From positions 7,944,501 through 8,008,500 of the forward strand of contig OZ005613.1 of the NCBI GenBank assembly GCA_963930655.1: DNA of 64,000 nucleotides. Direction: 5' to 3'. Source of the DNA: Myrica gale (Eukaryota; Streptophyta; Magnoliopsida; Fagales; Myricaceae). Position numbers and translations under genes: made by a program. A model generated the notes under the pieces. It saw only the letters and a program-made list of their open reading frames with translations, did no database searches and had not been told where the DNA came from. Below, piece by piece: positions 33,932-44,765 of this stretch (position 1 is its first letter; every line of letters starts with the position of its first letter).

Positions 33932-36269
33932 TGTATATCATCATTGCGTATAGTTTAAGTCATTAATTTATAGAACTCCATTAGATGGTCAAAGGACGAT
34001 TTTCCATTCGAACCTAAGCAAAATATAGCTAGCGTTGAATCAATTACTTGAGATATTGAGTTGAAATTTTTGAAATCATATTAAATAAGATTGTTGTCTT
34101 AGACCTTTGTAAACTGAACAATCTCTTTTAAACCCTACATTGACACTCAAAAACTCAAACAGTGAGTTTCAATAACAATATTATTCAACCCAAAATTTGC
34201 AATTTGATCTATATAGCCTTATTAAAACCAATAACCTATATGATACAATATATTCTAATGATAACAGAAGATCTTCGATGCAATATATTCAATGTAAATC
34301 CTAGAACTCAAGTTAAACCAATACGTTGTCAATACTCTGTAAAGTTCCAATAAGCTACTTAAAACTTTGAACTATAAACGAACAAATTTGACAGATTATA
34401 CAAAAGTATATCAGCAAGATATTTTCTATCTAAACTCAACACAATGAGATGTTGATTACTACTCTTATCCAAATCTACCTTTTGCGTTGAAAGATTTACA
34501 ATCCATTGCAACAGTTAGATCTTACCTCAAGAGTGAATTGCAAAGAATTGATGATGTATTATTCGACTAGGTCAAATGTGAAGAGTAGTAGTTTTCGAAG
34601 GCAAATTATTAAGTAAAACAATTAGTAGTTTAAATTAAGAAGTAAAGTATAATCTAGCTCGTATTTAATTACAATCTCCACTCATCAACAAAACATATAT
34701 ATTACGATGTCTTAATGATTTTTGGAACATACTTTTGAGTATCTCCTCTTTAGACACTCTCATATAATATATCTATATTAAAAATCTATTTTTCGCCCAC
34801 CGACTATGAGGTATTGACACTTTGCACCCCATATTATTGATTTGGTGATATTTCGTTCCCCCAACTACCACCTACTGACAGATTGCACCCTGACATCAAG
34901 ATTTTCATCATTTTACAGGGAAAGGCATGCACGTGACACATACATGACTCATGGAGACATTTTGACCCTTTTACCCCTCGAAAAAATACATTCCCTTTAT
35001 TGTACGAGTGAATATGACAAGTCTGGAACATTTTAAAATTTTCATTTTTCCTTTTATTATTCTCTTTCAACATACATTAGCCATTCCATCATCTTCGCAT
35101 GAAGATCAATGGAACCAATTTCATCAGCTGAGACCCGATATCTTACTAGACCATGATGGCATCACAAGGATACAACTCTTACAGGCTCTTCATTAATCCC
35201 TGTCATGCTACTCTAGTAGCCACCTCAACACTTTCGTATCATGGTGGCACATCTTAGAGTTATACCAAGAGTACCCACAACATTTGCCAAACTACACCAC
35301 AATGGCATCACAAGGATACTAGTAAGAAATGCTCTCTTGTAGTTAACAACCAAAAAAACAATATAAAGACACAGCTCACATTTGATTAATCTCATTGAGA
35401 AACAAGATGTGGAATTGATAAAGGATTTGAAAAAAACGATGAGCTTGTATTAATATTGATGGAGATAGACTATTCACAACCAAAAAAGCTCATCGAGGCC
35501 TCATAATAGAAGAAGCCCAAGCCCGCCCCTGAGTGTGTAAGATTCTTCTTGAACCAAGGGTCAGGCCATGTAGCAAAACCGACAGCCCTCTTAAATGGAG
35601 ATTGTGTCACATATGAAAAGAAAGGCCTAAGGGGGTTTAATCGTCTGATTTTTTTTGACACCCTGGATGCTATGAAGAATAAAATGTCGCCATTAAATGG
35701 ATAAACAGAAGCCGCTTCACTATAAACCAATAGGCGAAAAGAAAGGAAAAAGTGGGTCCTACATCGTTATTAGGAATAAGGGAGAGCGAAGTAAAGAGGG
35801 ATCATTATTCGAAGAACAGAAAGGTGGGCCGAGACTCGATATGCTCTGACCTGCGATGGGGAGAAAAAGGATAAATAGAGAAGGCAAAGAGCAATAAAGG
35901 TACGCAGAGTCTCTCCCTAGTAACTTTTTCCACTAAAGACAAAATTTAAGAAGAACGGAAAAGAGATAACAATGAATGACAATGGCATCAGAGAAATCCC
36001 CCTACAGGGAAGACTTTGAGTTATAGTATGTTATTTTTGCTTGCAGAAGGAAGAAAAGAGATTTCAGACCTTTCAATCCGTTCCAAGTACTGGACTTCAA
36101 GTCTAGATCCCTCGGGTTTTTGGCCCAGTGAAATCTTGTGATAGGTGGGCTAAATTGGCTTCATCAAATATATACCTTCTATTTCCCATTTAAACTCTAT
36201 TTATGGAGTGTGATACCAGTATCATTTGAAGTTTGGGTGAAATGCTACGGAGACATGCATGTCTTTAAC
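33932..36269. other. Degenerate third copy of the tandem unit plus unassigned DNA
   Basis: 33945-34130 matches 37600-37780 and 41050-41240 (landmarks ATAGAACTCCATTAGATGGT and AATAAGATTGT). 34550-34790 matches 60478-60700 (GGTCAAATGTGAAGA and ATCTAGCTCGTATTTAATTA). No peptide gene remains between them. The rest has no recognisable gene. 34790-34990 resembles one end of a Mutator-type element (ACTTTGCACCCC, CACGTGACAC), but I find no partner. Confidence 0.6.
35470..35960. other. Possible organelle-derived segment, unproven
   Basis: Base composition differs from the flanks (more G and purine-rich runs such as GAAAGAAAGGCCTAAGGGGG). A minus-strand frame of 86 codons crosses 35470-35730. The texture resembles plant mitochondrial intergenic DNA, but no gene is recognised. 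Confidence 0.25.
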
Positions 36270-36544
36270 TTCGTAAAGCATATTCCCTAACATGAAATAA
36301 ATTAAAAAATAAATGAATTCAAACCAAAAGGAACATACTAATAACTCTAAGAAGACAAATAATAAACATATATAGTTTGACTAGTTATTTCCAATGAGAA
36401 TAAGCAGGTAATCGGTGCTGACCACTTATTAATTATCTGAATGAAAAAAAGAGTTTCATTTACATTCAAACGTGCTCCTATAATTCATTGTACATGATCG
36501 AGTCGTGAATTTTCTGGGCGTGACCAAGCAGTCAGAATAGGCTT

Positions 36545-36679
36545 ATGGACTTCTTTCTCTCTCCGAGTAAACGTAAACCGAAGATTGCGTGTTCTTCGAG
36601 GAGAGCTGGATTGCTTATCTGGGTCTATGAGAAAATCAGAGCCTGCAAGTGCAAGCTGATATATAATATATGTGTATGA
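36545..36679 (+). CDS. Tiny open frame shared by both duplication units
   Basis: It encodes 44 residues starting MDFFLSPSKRKPKIACSS. The counterpart at 40115 starts MDFFLSPSKSKPRIACSS and is longer because its stop is lost. Differences include about as many silent as replacement changes in the first 25 codons, so selection is not shown. There is no signal peptide and no family match. It may be a chance frame or a gene remnant. Confidence 0.2.
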   Translation: MDFFLSPSKRKPKIACSSRRAGLLIWVYEKIRACKCKLIYNICV

Positions 36680-38559
36680 AGTGGAGTTCTCAATTGCGTG
36701 ATTCTTCTCCTTGGACTCGAGGTTCTGGTAGGCTTTCCGAGGGACTTGGTTTTACTTGGGTTGCGCTTATACGTGGGGCTTCAAAGACTGAATGGGTCAA
36801 AGGCCAGGAAATCTAAGCGCTTTGGTCATTCACGTGGACAACGGAGTAGTGGGTCAAATCCAAATTTGATTATGGGGGCAAGTTTTAATTAAGTCAAACG
36901 TCACGAGATTTGTACTGGAGTTGCGGGTCTTGGTACGAATGTACTGTAGAGTATAAGCTGACTTAACGATCTCCGGTATCTCGTTCCATGTGAGCAATTT
37001 TATTTTTGTCGCAAATAATTTTTTAACTAATCAATTCAAATAAGATATCAAAATCCGATATTTATGGTGACATCGGGAGATGTTTGAGAGCGAAAATTTT
37101 CATCACAATAAAATAATTCCTTAACATTCTTTTTTCTTATTAAATTATTATTTTTTATTCTAAATAAATATAAAAAAATTATTTAAATTATCTATCTTTT
37201 TACTTTTTTACAAATTCCAACACTTGGAAATTCTTACAATCAAACGTCACGTGTTCATTTTGTTATATATTTGAACTTGATAAAGAGGGAATGCTTTGAA
37301 TTTCTTTTGTTATATATAAAAAATAAAATAAAATAACCCAACAGTTTGTGGCCACCTGTTTTGCTCCACGTAATTTCTTACGATATCAATGTGTAAGCTA
37401 ATTCAAATTTCAAGCCCAAGTTTTGCCAGGTAATTTCCATTTGGTCAAAATTAATGGGAAGGCAAAAAAAAACAAAAAACAATTACTCGTTGGTAGTCCA
37501 CGTTCGAACTTCTATAGTTCCCCAATTAGTGCCGGAAGACCGTAGTTGCAAGGTATCTAACCCTTTTTCTTGAGATTTGATTATCTTTGTATAACGTCAT
37601 CGCGTATAGTTTAAGTCATTAATTTATAGAACTCCATTAGATGGTCAAAGGACCAGTTTCCAACCGAACGTAAGCAAAAAATAGCTAGCGTTGAATTACA
37701 TGCATGATGCATGAGATATTCAGTTGACAAATTTGAAATGATATTAAATAAGATTGTCATCTTAGACCTTTGTAAACTAGTAATACGCACTTAATTACCT
37801 AGGAACATATATTTATGCTTGACATGCTAAAATAAGTTTTCTTTCTTGCGGTTCAATATATTTGTTTCCTCCAACAAGCATACAGGTAAAATGTCTCTTT
37901 ATTTACACCGTGATAATTACCAAAGAACTAAATTTGAATCAAAACTAGACTTTATCGAATTAATTATGTACGGCTTAACCAAAAACAAATATTTATTATT
38001 TCTTGGAAAAGAATCCATATATAACCATATGGTTGTCATGATCACATGGCATGCATGCATGGTTAATTAGGCAGCAATTATATGCTTTATACATGCACGA
38101 AACAAATGAAATATATATAATTAAACATCGAACTGAAGATCAGAGTATCTTCTAGTTGATAAATATATGCTGGTCTGTTATATTACGTACAAATATCAAA
38201 AGAAAGAAACTACTATTCATCATGAAACATCAGCACATGCATATACATGCACGAAGGGAAAGCAGACATATCAGAGAGAGTGATAATTCAGATACAAGGT
38301 AAACAAAACTCAGAAGATCAACAAGACAGAAAATGGGTACTGGCTATAGAAACATTTTGAACTATATATATCAAATAAAAAAAATATTTAATCTTCAGTA
38401 CTTCCTTTGTTTCTTTAAACTATGATAGAAAAAATACAGTATACCCTCGACGAGAGGGAGAAAGAATAAAAGAAAAAAAGAAATAGAAACACGTTGATGC
38501 TTGTTTTCTTCGATGTAACCGTATACTTCCATAGATAAGCCTCTGACACTATGAACTAA

Positions 38560-38784
38560 CTAGTTGCCAGCGCCAGGAGGGCTAGGTCCGGACGGCAAAC
38601 GCTCGAGCCACAACCCCACAGTACGCTTCGCCTTCTCATAGACGGTGGAGTACGTGTCGAGGTGATTAGTGCCGCTCGCGAAGTCTTCTGATAACACTCT
38701 GGATGCTTCGACGCCAGCATGGTTCGAGATGGCCACAAAGATGAGGAAGATGATCAAAAGAATACTCGTCTTTCTGTGATTCAT
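38560..38784 (-). CDS. PIP-like secreted signalling peptide precursor, copy 1
   Basis: The 74-residue precursor has an N-terminal signal peptide (about residues 1-27: a basic start, then ILLIIFLIFVAI, ending GVEA), a variable middle, and a conserved C-terminus ERLPSGPSPPGAGN right before the stop. The SGPSPxGxG(H/N) end is the hallmark of PAMP-induced secreted peptides (PIP/PIPL). In Arabidopsis, PIP1 is perceived at the cell surface by the receptor kinase RLK7 and amplifies immune signalling. Length and layout fit the family, though the last residue is Asn where His is usual. There is no intron in the frame. A TATA box lies upstream at 38948-38957. A close paralogue is at 42428-42649. Confidence 0.8.
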   Translation of the reverse strand: MNHRKTSILLIIFLIFVAISNHAGVEASRVLSEDFASGTNHLDTYSTVYEKAKRTVGLWLERLPSGPSPPGAGN

Positions 38785-38947
38785 CTTGATCAGAAGCGCT
38801 AGCTATAGGTTGCTTGAGCTTGGAGCACTGTATAAATGTTTTGATCAAGAAAGGTGGAGGGAGGCTTTGTTATGTTTCGAATACTCTGCAACGAGATCTT
38901 TTGCGAGTTCGAGGATGTGTGTGAGGAAGTAGGAGTACGCGAAGAAG

Positions 38948-38957
38948 CTATTTATGG
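38948..38957 (-). promoter_or_regulatory. TATA box of PIP-like gene 1
   Basis: CCATAAATAG on the minus strand lies about 165 bp before the start codon and is kept in the paralogue as CTATAAATAG. A 5' UTR of about 130 nt is implied. Confidence 0.6.
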
Positions 38958-40114
38958 TGAGCGAGTGCCTCGTGACCCGTCTTTTTGGACTACTGGGTGT
39001 TTGGGTAGGCTATGAGGACGTACTTACGTGTTGACCAAGGAGTTTGAATGGAATAATTTTATTGCACTGAGCCGCAACCTTGTTTGTCACGTAATTAATA
39101 GTCGCCATGTAGGTGATGGGCTCTATATATTGGTCGTTTTACTTTAAGATAGTAAATGTAGAACTGAAATATTTTCTCTTCGTCTCGGGTCGGTCTCGTT
39201 TAGTCCAAAGTTTGGAAAACTTGACTGGCTTGGAGTTCTAGTGTTTGTTTCTTTTTCTTCTTCCTTTTCTCCAAGGATATAAGACATGTTTGTTTCTTTT
39301 TCTTCTTCCTTTTCTTCAAAGATATAAGACATGTTTGAACCCAAATAATTGAGGCTAAATATTTGAGATTAATATTAAAAAATTCATCACACAATTTTTT
39401 ATTATTATAATATTTATTAAAAATCTTCTCTCTCTTCACTTTTTCACCAACTCTCATAAAATATTTTTACTTTATAATATTTCATAAACTCTAATACCCA
39501 AAATTTTCACACTCAAACATCCCCATATATATGTAGCCAGAAAATGAGAAAAACGCAAAAAGAAACGGACACCGCGCCTTACATATATATTGTATAATAA
39601 ATAATTATTGCATAAATTTTCTTAAACGTTGTATCTTTTTAATATATTTAATAAATCAAATTATATTATACTTACTACAATAAGCTAGTACTACTTCATT
39701 TGCAATTTATAACTCTCTAAAGTTACCATTTTTTTTATAATTGACCCCCTCAAATATGTGTAATTAAAATCTTTATCATTTGAATTTATCACTTATTCTA
39801 AAAGTTTATATTCATATAAAGAAATAAATTATTTCCATAAAGTATATTCCCTAGCATGAAATAAATTAAAAAATAAATGAGTTCAAATCAAAAGGCACTT
39901 ACTAATTACTAATAACTCTAAGAAGACAAATAATAAACATATATAATTCACTAGTGATTTCCAAAGAGAATAAGCAGGTAATCGGTGCTGATCACTTATT
40001 AATTATCTGAATGAAAAAAAAAATTTCATTTACATTCAAACGTGCTCCTATAATTCAATGTACATGATCTGGTGGTTAATTTTCTGGGCGTGACCAAGCA
40101 ATCAGCAGAGGCTT

Positions 40115-40360
40115 ATGGACTTCTTTCTCTCTCCGAGTAAAAGTAAACCGAGGATTGCTTGTTCTTCAAGGATAGCTGGATTGCTTATTTGGGTCTATGA
40201 GAAAATCAGAGCGTGCAAGTGCAAGCTGGTATATATGTGTATGAAATGGAGTACTTCGCGTGATTCTTCTCCATGGACTCGAGGGCTTTCTGGGGGGCTT
40301 TTTTTTTTTTTTTTAGGCTTTCTGGGGGGCTTACTTATTGACCAAGGGCTTTTGAATTAA
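40115..40360 (+). CDS. Open frame matching the tiny frame of unit 1
   Basis: The first 38 or so residues match the frame at 36545-36679. The rest is read from a T-run and a duplicated GGCTTTCTGGGGGGCTT word near 40282-40333, and looks non-functional. No family is recognised. Confidence 0.2.
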   Translation: MDFFLSPSKSKPRIACSSRIAGLLIWVYEKIRACKCKLVYMCMKWSTSRDSSPWTRGLSGGLFFFFLGFLGGLLIDQGLLN

Positions 40361-42427
40361 TTAGTCGCGGAGGGTGAAACATGAGGCCAGGACTTGGTTT
40401 TGCTTGGGTTATGGTTACACGTGGGCTTCAAAGACCGAATGGGTCAAAGGCCAGGAAATCTAATGTTTTAATTTACTAAGTTGCTCTTGCTAATGACACC
40501 AAGTCAATATCGATTGGCGGGTGATTTTGGTCATTCACGTGGACAAAGAAGTAGTGGGTAAAATCCAAAATTGATTATGGGGGTCAAACGTCACGAAATT
40601 TGACCGAGTTGCAGGTCTTGTAACGAAAGTACTGTAGAGTATCAGCTGGCCCAATGATCTTCGGTATCTCGTTCTCATGTGGGCAAATTTATTTTTGTAC
40701 CAAATAATTTTTTTAATAAATCAATCCAAAGAATTTATCAAAATCCGATATATATTTGTCATAACGTTAAATCCATCATGTACTATTAAATTGGGTTAGA
40801 TTAGTCTGAACTTTATACAGAGGGAGTGCCTTGAATTTCTTTTGTTATATATATATTAAAAAAAAGAACCGCGTAATTTTTTAAATTTCAAGCCCCAAGT
40901 TTTGCCAGGTAATTGCCATTTGGTCAAAATTAATGGAAGACAAAAAAAAAAACATAAAACAATAACTCGTGGGTACATAGTCCCCGTTTGAACTTCTGTA
41001 CTTCCCCAATTAGTGGAAGACCGTAGTTTCAAGGAAGTATCTTTGTCATATAACATCATCGCGCGGGTATAGTTGAAGTCATTAATTCATAGAACTCCAT
41101 TAGATGGTCAAAGAACGATTTTCCAACTGAACGTAAGCAAAAAATAGCTAGCTGGCGTTGAATTGGATGCATGAGATATTCAGTTGGCAAATTTGAAAAG
41201 ATATTAAATAAGATTGTCGTGTTAGACCTTTGTAAATTGTAACCTAGGAACATATATTTATGCTTGACATACTAAAATATGTTTTCTTTCTGAATATGGT
41301 TTGAACAATGTCTCCCCCTACAAGTATACAGATAAATGTCTCTCTATTTACACCATGATAATTACCAAAGAGCTTAGAATCAAAACTAGACTTTATCGAA
41401 TTAATTACGTACCGCTTAACCATATGGTCGTCATGCATGATCACATGCATGGTTAATTAGGCAGCAATTAAAACAGAAAAAAACAAATGAAATTAAGCAT
41501 CGAACAGAAGAGAGTATCTTGATCTAGTTGATAATTATATATGCTGGTCTGTTATTACGTACAAATATCAAAAGTAAGAAACTAATATTCATCATGAAAC
41601 ATCAACACATGCACGAAGGGAAAGGAGACATATGAGAGAGAGAGAGATAATTCTGATATTTTGTCTTGTATATTTGGTAGTAAATTATATACGAGTAGGT
41701 GGGACTGGGAGTCTGGGAGGCGACTAGATGTTTATGTTGCCTTTGGACTTTAGCTCAGGTTGTAAACGACCCAGTTATAAGGGGGATAGGGTGGGATCGC
41801 AGTGACCAATATTATTTGGAAAAGAGGGAGTGAGAGAGAGAGAGAACTTATTTAGAAAAAAAAAACAGAGAGAGAGAGAGAACTTCCATGGCCGTTGCAT
41901 GATACCACAAATAATTTCCCAGTACATCGTCTGCAGACTTTAACTAGTTTGAAGAGGTACCGAGTTTAGTACGAAGTTGGTATGAAATGCGTGACAGATT
42001 AATATTAAATATATCTATATTTTGTTTTATTCTTTTCGATTTTGGTGAATTGTATTTGTCATATTCAATCACCTTTCTATCACATCATTTAGTATCGTTT
42101 AGCGCCTGAATCTTTAGCTTGACACTCAGGCAAAAACGTTCATCCACGCAGACAAGTTAAACAAAACTCAAAAGATAAAAAATACAGAAAATGGGTACTG
42201 GCTAGCTAGAAGCCTAGAAACATTATGAACTATATATTATATATCAAATAAAAGAATATTTATTCTTCAGTAATACTTCCTTTCTTTCTTTAAACTATGA
42301 TAGAAAAAACTACAGTATACCGACGAGGGGGAAAGAATAAGAAAAAATAGAAACACGTTGATGCTTGTTTTCTTCAATATAATCGATCGTGTACTTCCAT
42401 ATATAAGCCTCTGACCGTATGAACTAA

Positions 42428-42649
42428 CTAGTTGCCATCGCCACGGGAGCTAGATCCGGATGGCAAACGCTCGAGCCACAATCCCACGGTACACTTCGCC
42501 TTCTCATACATGGCGGTATACGTGTCGAGGTGATTAGCGCTCACGAAGTCGTCTGATAACACTCTGGTTGCTTCAACGCCGGCATGGCTCAAGATGGCCA
42601 CAAAGACGACGAAGATGATGAAAAGGGTACTCGTCTTTCTGTAATTCAT
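42428..42649 (-). CDS. PIP-like secreted signalling peptide precursor, copy 2
   Basis: The 73-residue paralogue of the gene at 38560-38784 has a signal peptide (FIIFVVFVAI core, ending GVEA), then TRVLSDDF, a variable middle, and the C-terminus ERLPSGSSSRGDGN. Compared with copy 1 the core SGPSPPGAGN has become SGSSSRGDGN. Both prolines of the core, which are usually conserved and probably hydroxylated, are gone, so altered receptor binding or loss of activity is possible. The frame is intact and the TATA box is better than in copy 1. The 5' region differs by a partial repeat of ACTCTGCAACGAGATC separated by an A-rich stretch. Confidence 0.75.
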   Translation of the reverse strand: MNYRKTSTLFIIFVVFVAILSHAGVEATRVLSDDFVSANHLDTYTAMYEKAKCTVGLWLERLPSGSSSRGDGN

Positions 42650-42833
42650 CTTCAGAAGCGCTCGCTGTAGGTTGCTGGAGCACTGGATAAATGTTTTGAT
42701 TAAGAAAGGTAGAGGGAGGCTTTGTTATGTTTCGAATGCTCTGCAACGAGATCAAAAAACAAAAAAAAGAATACTCTGCAACGAGATCTTTTGCGAGATT
42801 GAGGATGTGTGTGAGAAAGTAGGAGTACGTGAA

Positions 42834-42844
42834 GCTATTTATAG
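42834..42844 (-). promoter_or_regulatory. TATA box of PIP-like gene 2
   Basis: CTATAAATAGC on the minus strand lies about 190 bp before the start codon, at the same place as in copy 1. Confidence 0.65.
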
Positions 42845-43069
42845 TACTGCACGAGTGCTTCGTAACCCGTCTTTTTGGACCGGGTGCTTGGGTGGTCTAT
42901 GAGGACTTACGTGTTGACCAAGGAGTTAATTGATTTGGCTGGGCAAATGGAATACATGTGGTTTCTGGGTGAATATATTCCAGTGTGAATATATTCCAAT
43001 TTTGTTACAGTGAGCCGCGGCCATGTTTGTCACAATATAATAATATATAGTCACCAAATAGGTGGAGGG

Positions 43070-43626
43070 TGATACTTAATGTGGAATTAAACTAAAACAA
43101 ATAATATATTTTCAATAAAACATCAATTAGGATTATAATTATAATTGTATATTCGATTCCTTACCTGACACGAAAATTTATGAATCTACAAACCATAAGC
43201 CGCTTTACGATCTAATCCAAAGCTCTAGCACTTCAGAATAGCAACTCAGATGTGTTGTCTCCCAAGGGATTTATGTCACTCTCTCATTCTAGGATTTCTC
43301 TAGTAGATTCTGATGGTCAACCCCTTGAATATAACAATTATATTTATAGGCCTTGAAAAATTCTAGAGAGAACATGAGACATAGGATCCTTATAGATCTC
43401 AAATTTCAGTCGTATGATAAAACTAAAGAACACTTCTTCTAATACAATTAGAGCTTCTACTAATTACAATCAAGTCCATCAACATATTGTAATTGACTCC
43501 TGAAATTTGAGATTATTACAAATATGCCCATTTACATACAATTAATTCCTTCCACCAAACTATATTTTATATGAGATATTAGGACTAGATTAATTAATTG
43601 GTTATAGAGGGTACATAATTCTAACA
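43070..43626 (-). repeat. 3' LTR of copia element 2
   Basis: On the plus strand it begins TGATACTTAATG and ends ATTCTAACA. The minus strand starts TGTTAGAATTATGTACCC. It is 557 bp and preceded on the minus strand by a polypurine tract, AAGTGGGAGAT (43627-43637). Confidence 0.92.
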
Positions 43627-44339
43627 ATCTCCCACTTGCCCTCATAACCAATTATCACCGTCATGTCCCTATCTCATGTAAACTTGATGTCTTAGTTCAT
43701 AACTCAGTTGGACCACAAAACAATTTTGAAATATATATAATATACTTTTATGTATTCATAAAATAGTTTTGTAATACACTCCGGCCGGATTTCTTTTGGT
43801 CAAACTCTTTCATGAATACTAACTAAATATACTGTCTTTTCCAAAAGACTGGTGGATTCCTTGTTGAGCATTCATATCACTCAGTCATCACACACACAAC
43901 CCAGCATGTCCAGATACAGTCCTAACATCACCGGTTGACAATATCAAAGCATGTGTTGTGAGACCCCGAATTTTACAATGTCATTTTATGCTTACGTATT
44001 TTGCTATTTATATTTAAAGGGTTGTTATTGGTAAATTTTCTTAATATGTAGCAAGATATTATACCACAATTACCTATGTTATTTTGATTTGGGGTTGCCA
44101 CACTTTCCTTAAGTATTTTATTACGGTGGTGAAGTCAATAATTTCTTAATGACCGAATTTCTTCAAGGTGAATTTCTCCAAGATAATTTCCATAAGACTT
44201 ATGATATTCTTCAAGGTAACTTTTTATGGTGATGATGATAGAAGAACTTATGATAATTTTAGCATCCAAATTGCTGAATATTTCTAAAGTATTTTTCTTA
44301 TAGCCTACTTTATGACTTTGAAATGTTAATACATGTTAT

Positions 44340-44765
44340 TGGGCCAATATCTATGATTTGGACTTAATATTTATGTTATTGGGCCTTAAAAATTATAATA
44401 AGTTGAGATGAAAATTTGGGCCCTAGAATTTATATTAAATTGGGCTGATATTGAGCCTTAGAACTTATAAGAATTTGAGTTGTTATTGGGCTGAAATTGG
44501 GCCTTAGAAATCATGGTAATTGGGCTGTTAGTGGGCTGCCTTATGGCTTATAATAGTGGGCTGTTATTTGGAAGAATAATGAGTTGTTATTGGGCTGCTA
44601 GGACTTATATTATTGGGCTCAAGACCTATGGTATTGGGCTGCCATATGATGTTATTGGGCTTTAAAGACTTATATTATTGGGCCTTAGCCCTTAGACTAT
44701 GATTTGGACTTAATGCTTATGCTATTGGGCCTTTAGACTTATGTTATTGGGCTAGTTATCTTACA
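44340..44765 (+). repeat. Diverged short repeats (TTATTGGGCC words) in LTR D
   Basis: A word close to CTTATxTTATTGGGC(C/T) recurs more than ten times at irregular spacing of 20-50 bp. It is an imperfect tandem array. Confidence 0.7.

Larger units (their letters stand above)
36270..39760. repeat. Tandem duplication unit 1
   Basis: It is collinear with 39836-43069 continued at 59865-60270. Landmarks in order: ATTCCCTA(A/G)CATGAAATAA, GACTTCTTTCTCTCTCCGAG, the ATAGAACTCCATTAGATGGT block, CTTGACATxCTAAAATA, the peptide gene, and CGCAAAAAGAAACGGA. Outside the peptide gene and one tiny frame it has no coding sequence. Confidence 0.88.

Noticed and set aside
34790-34990. A possible third Mutator-type element end
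   Set aside because: Resemblance to the 2038 repeat is partial and no inverted partner or TSD was found.
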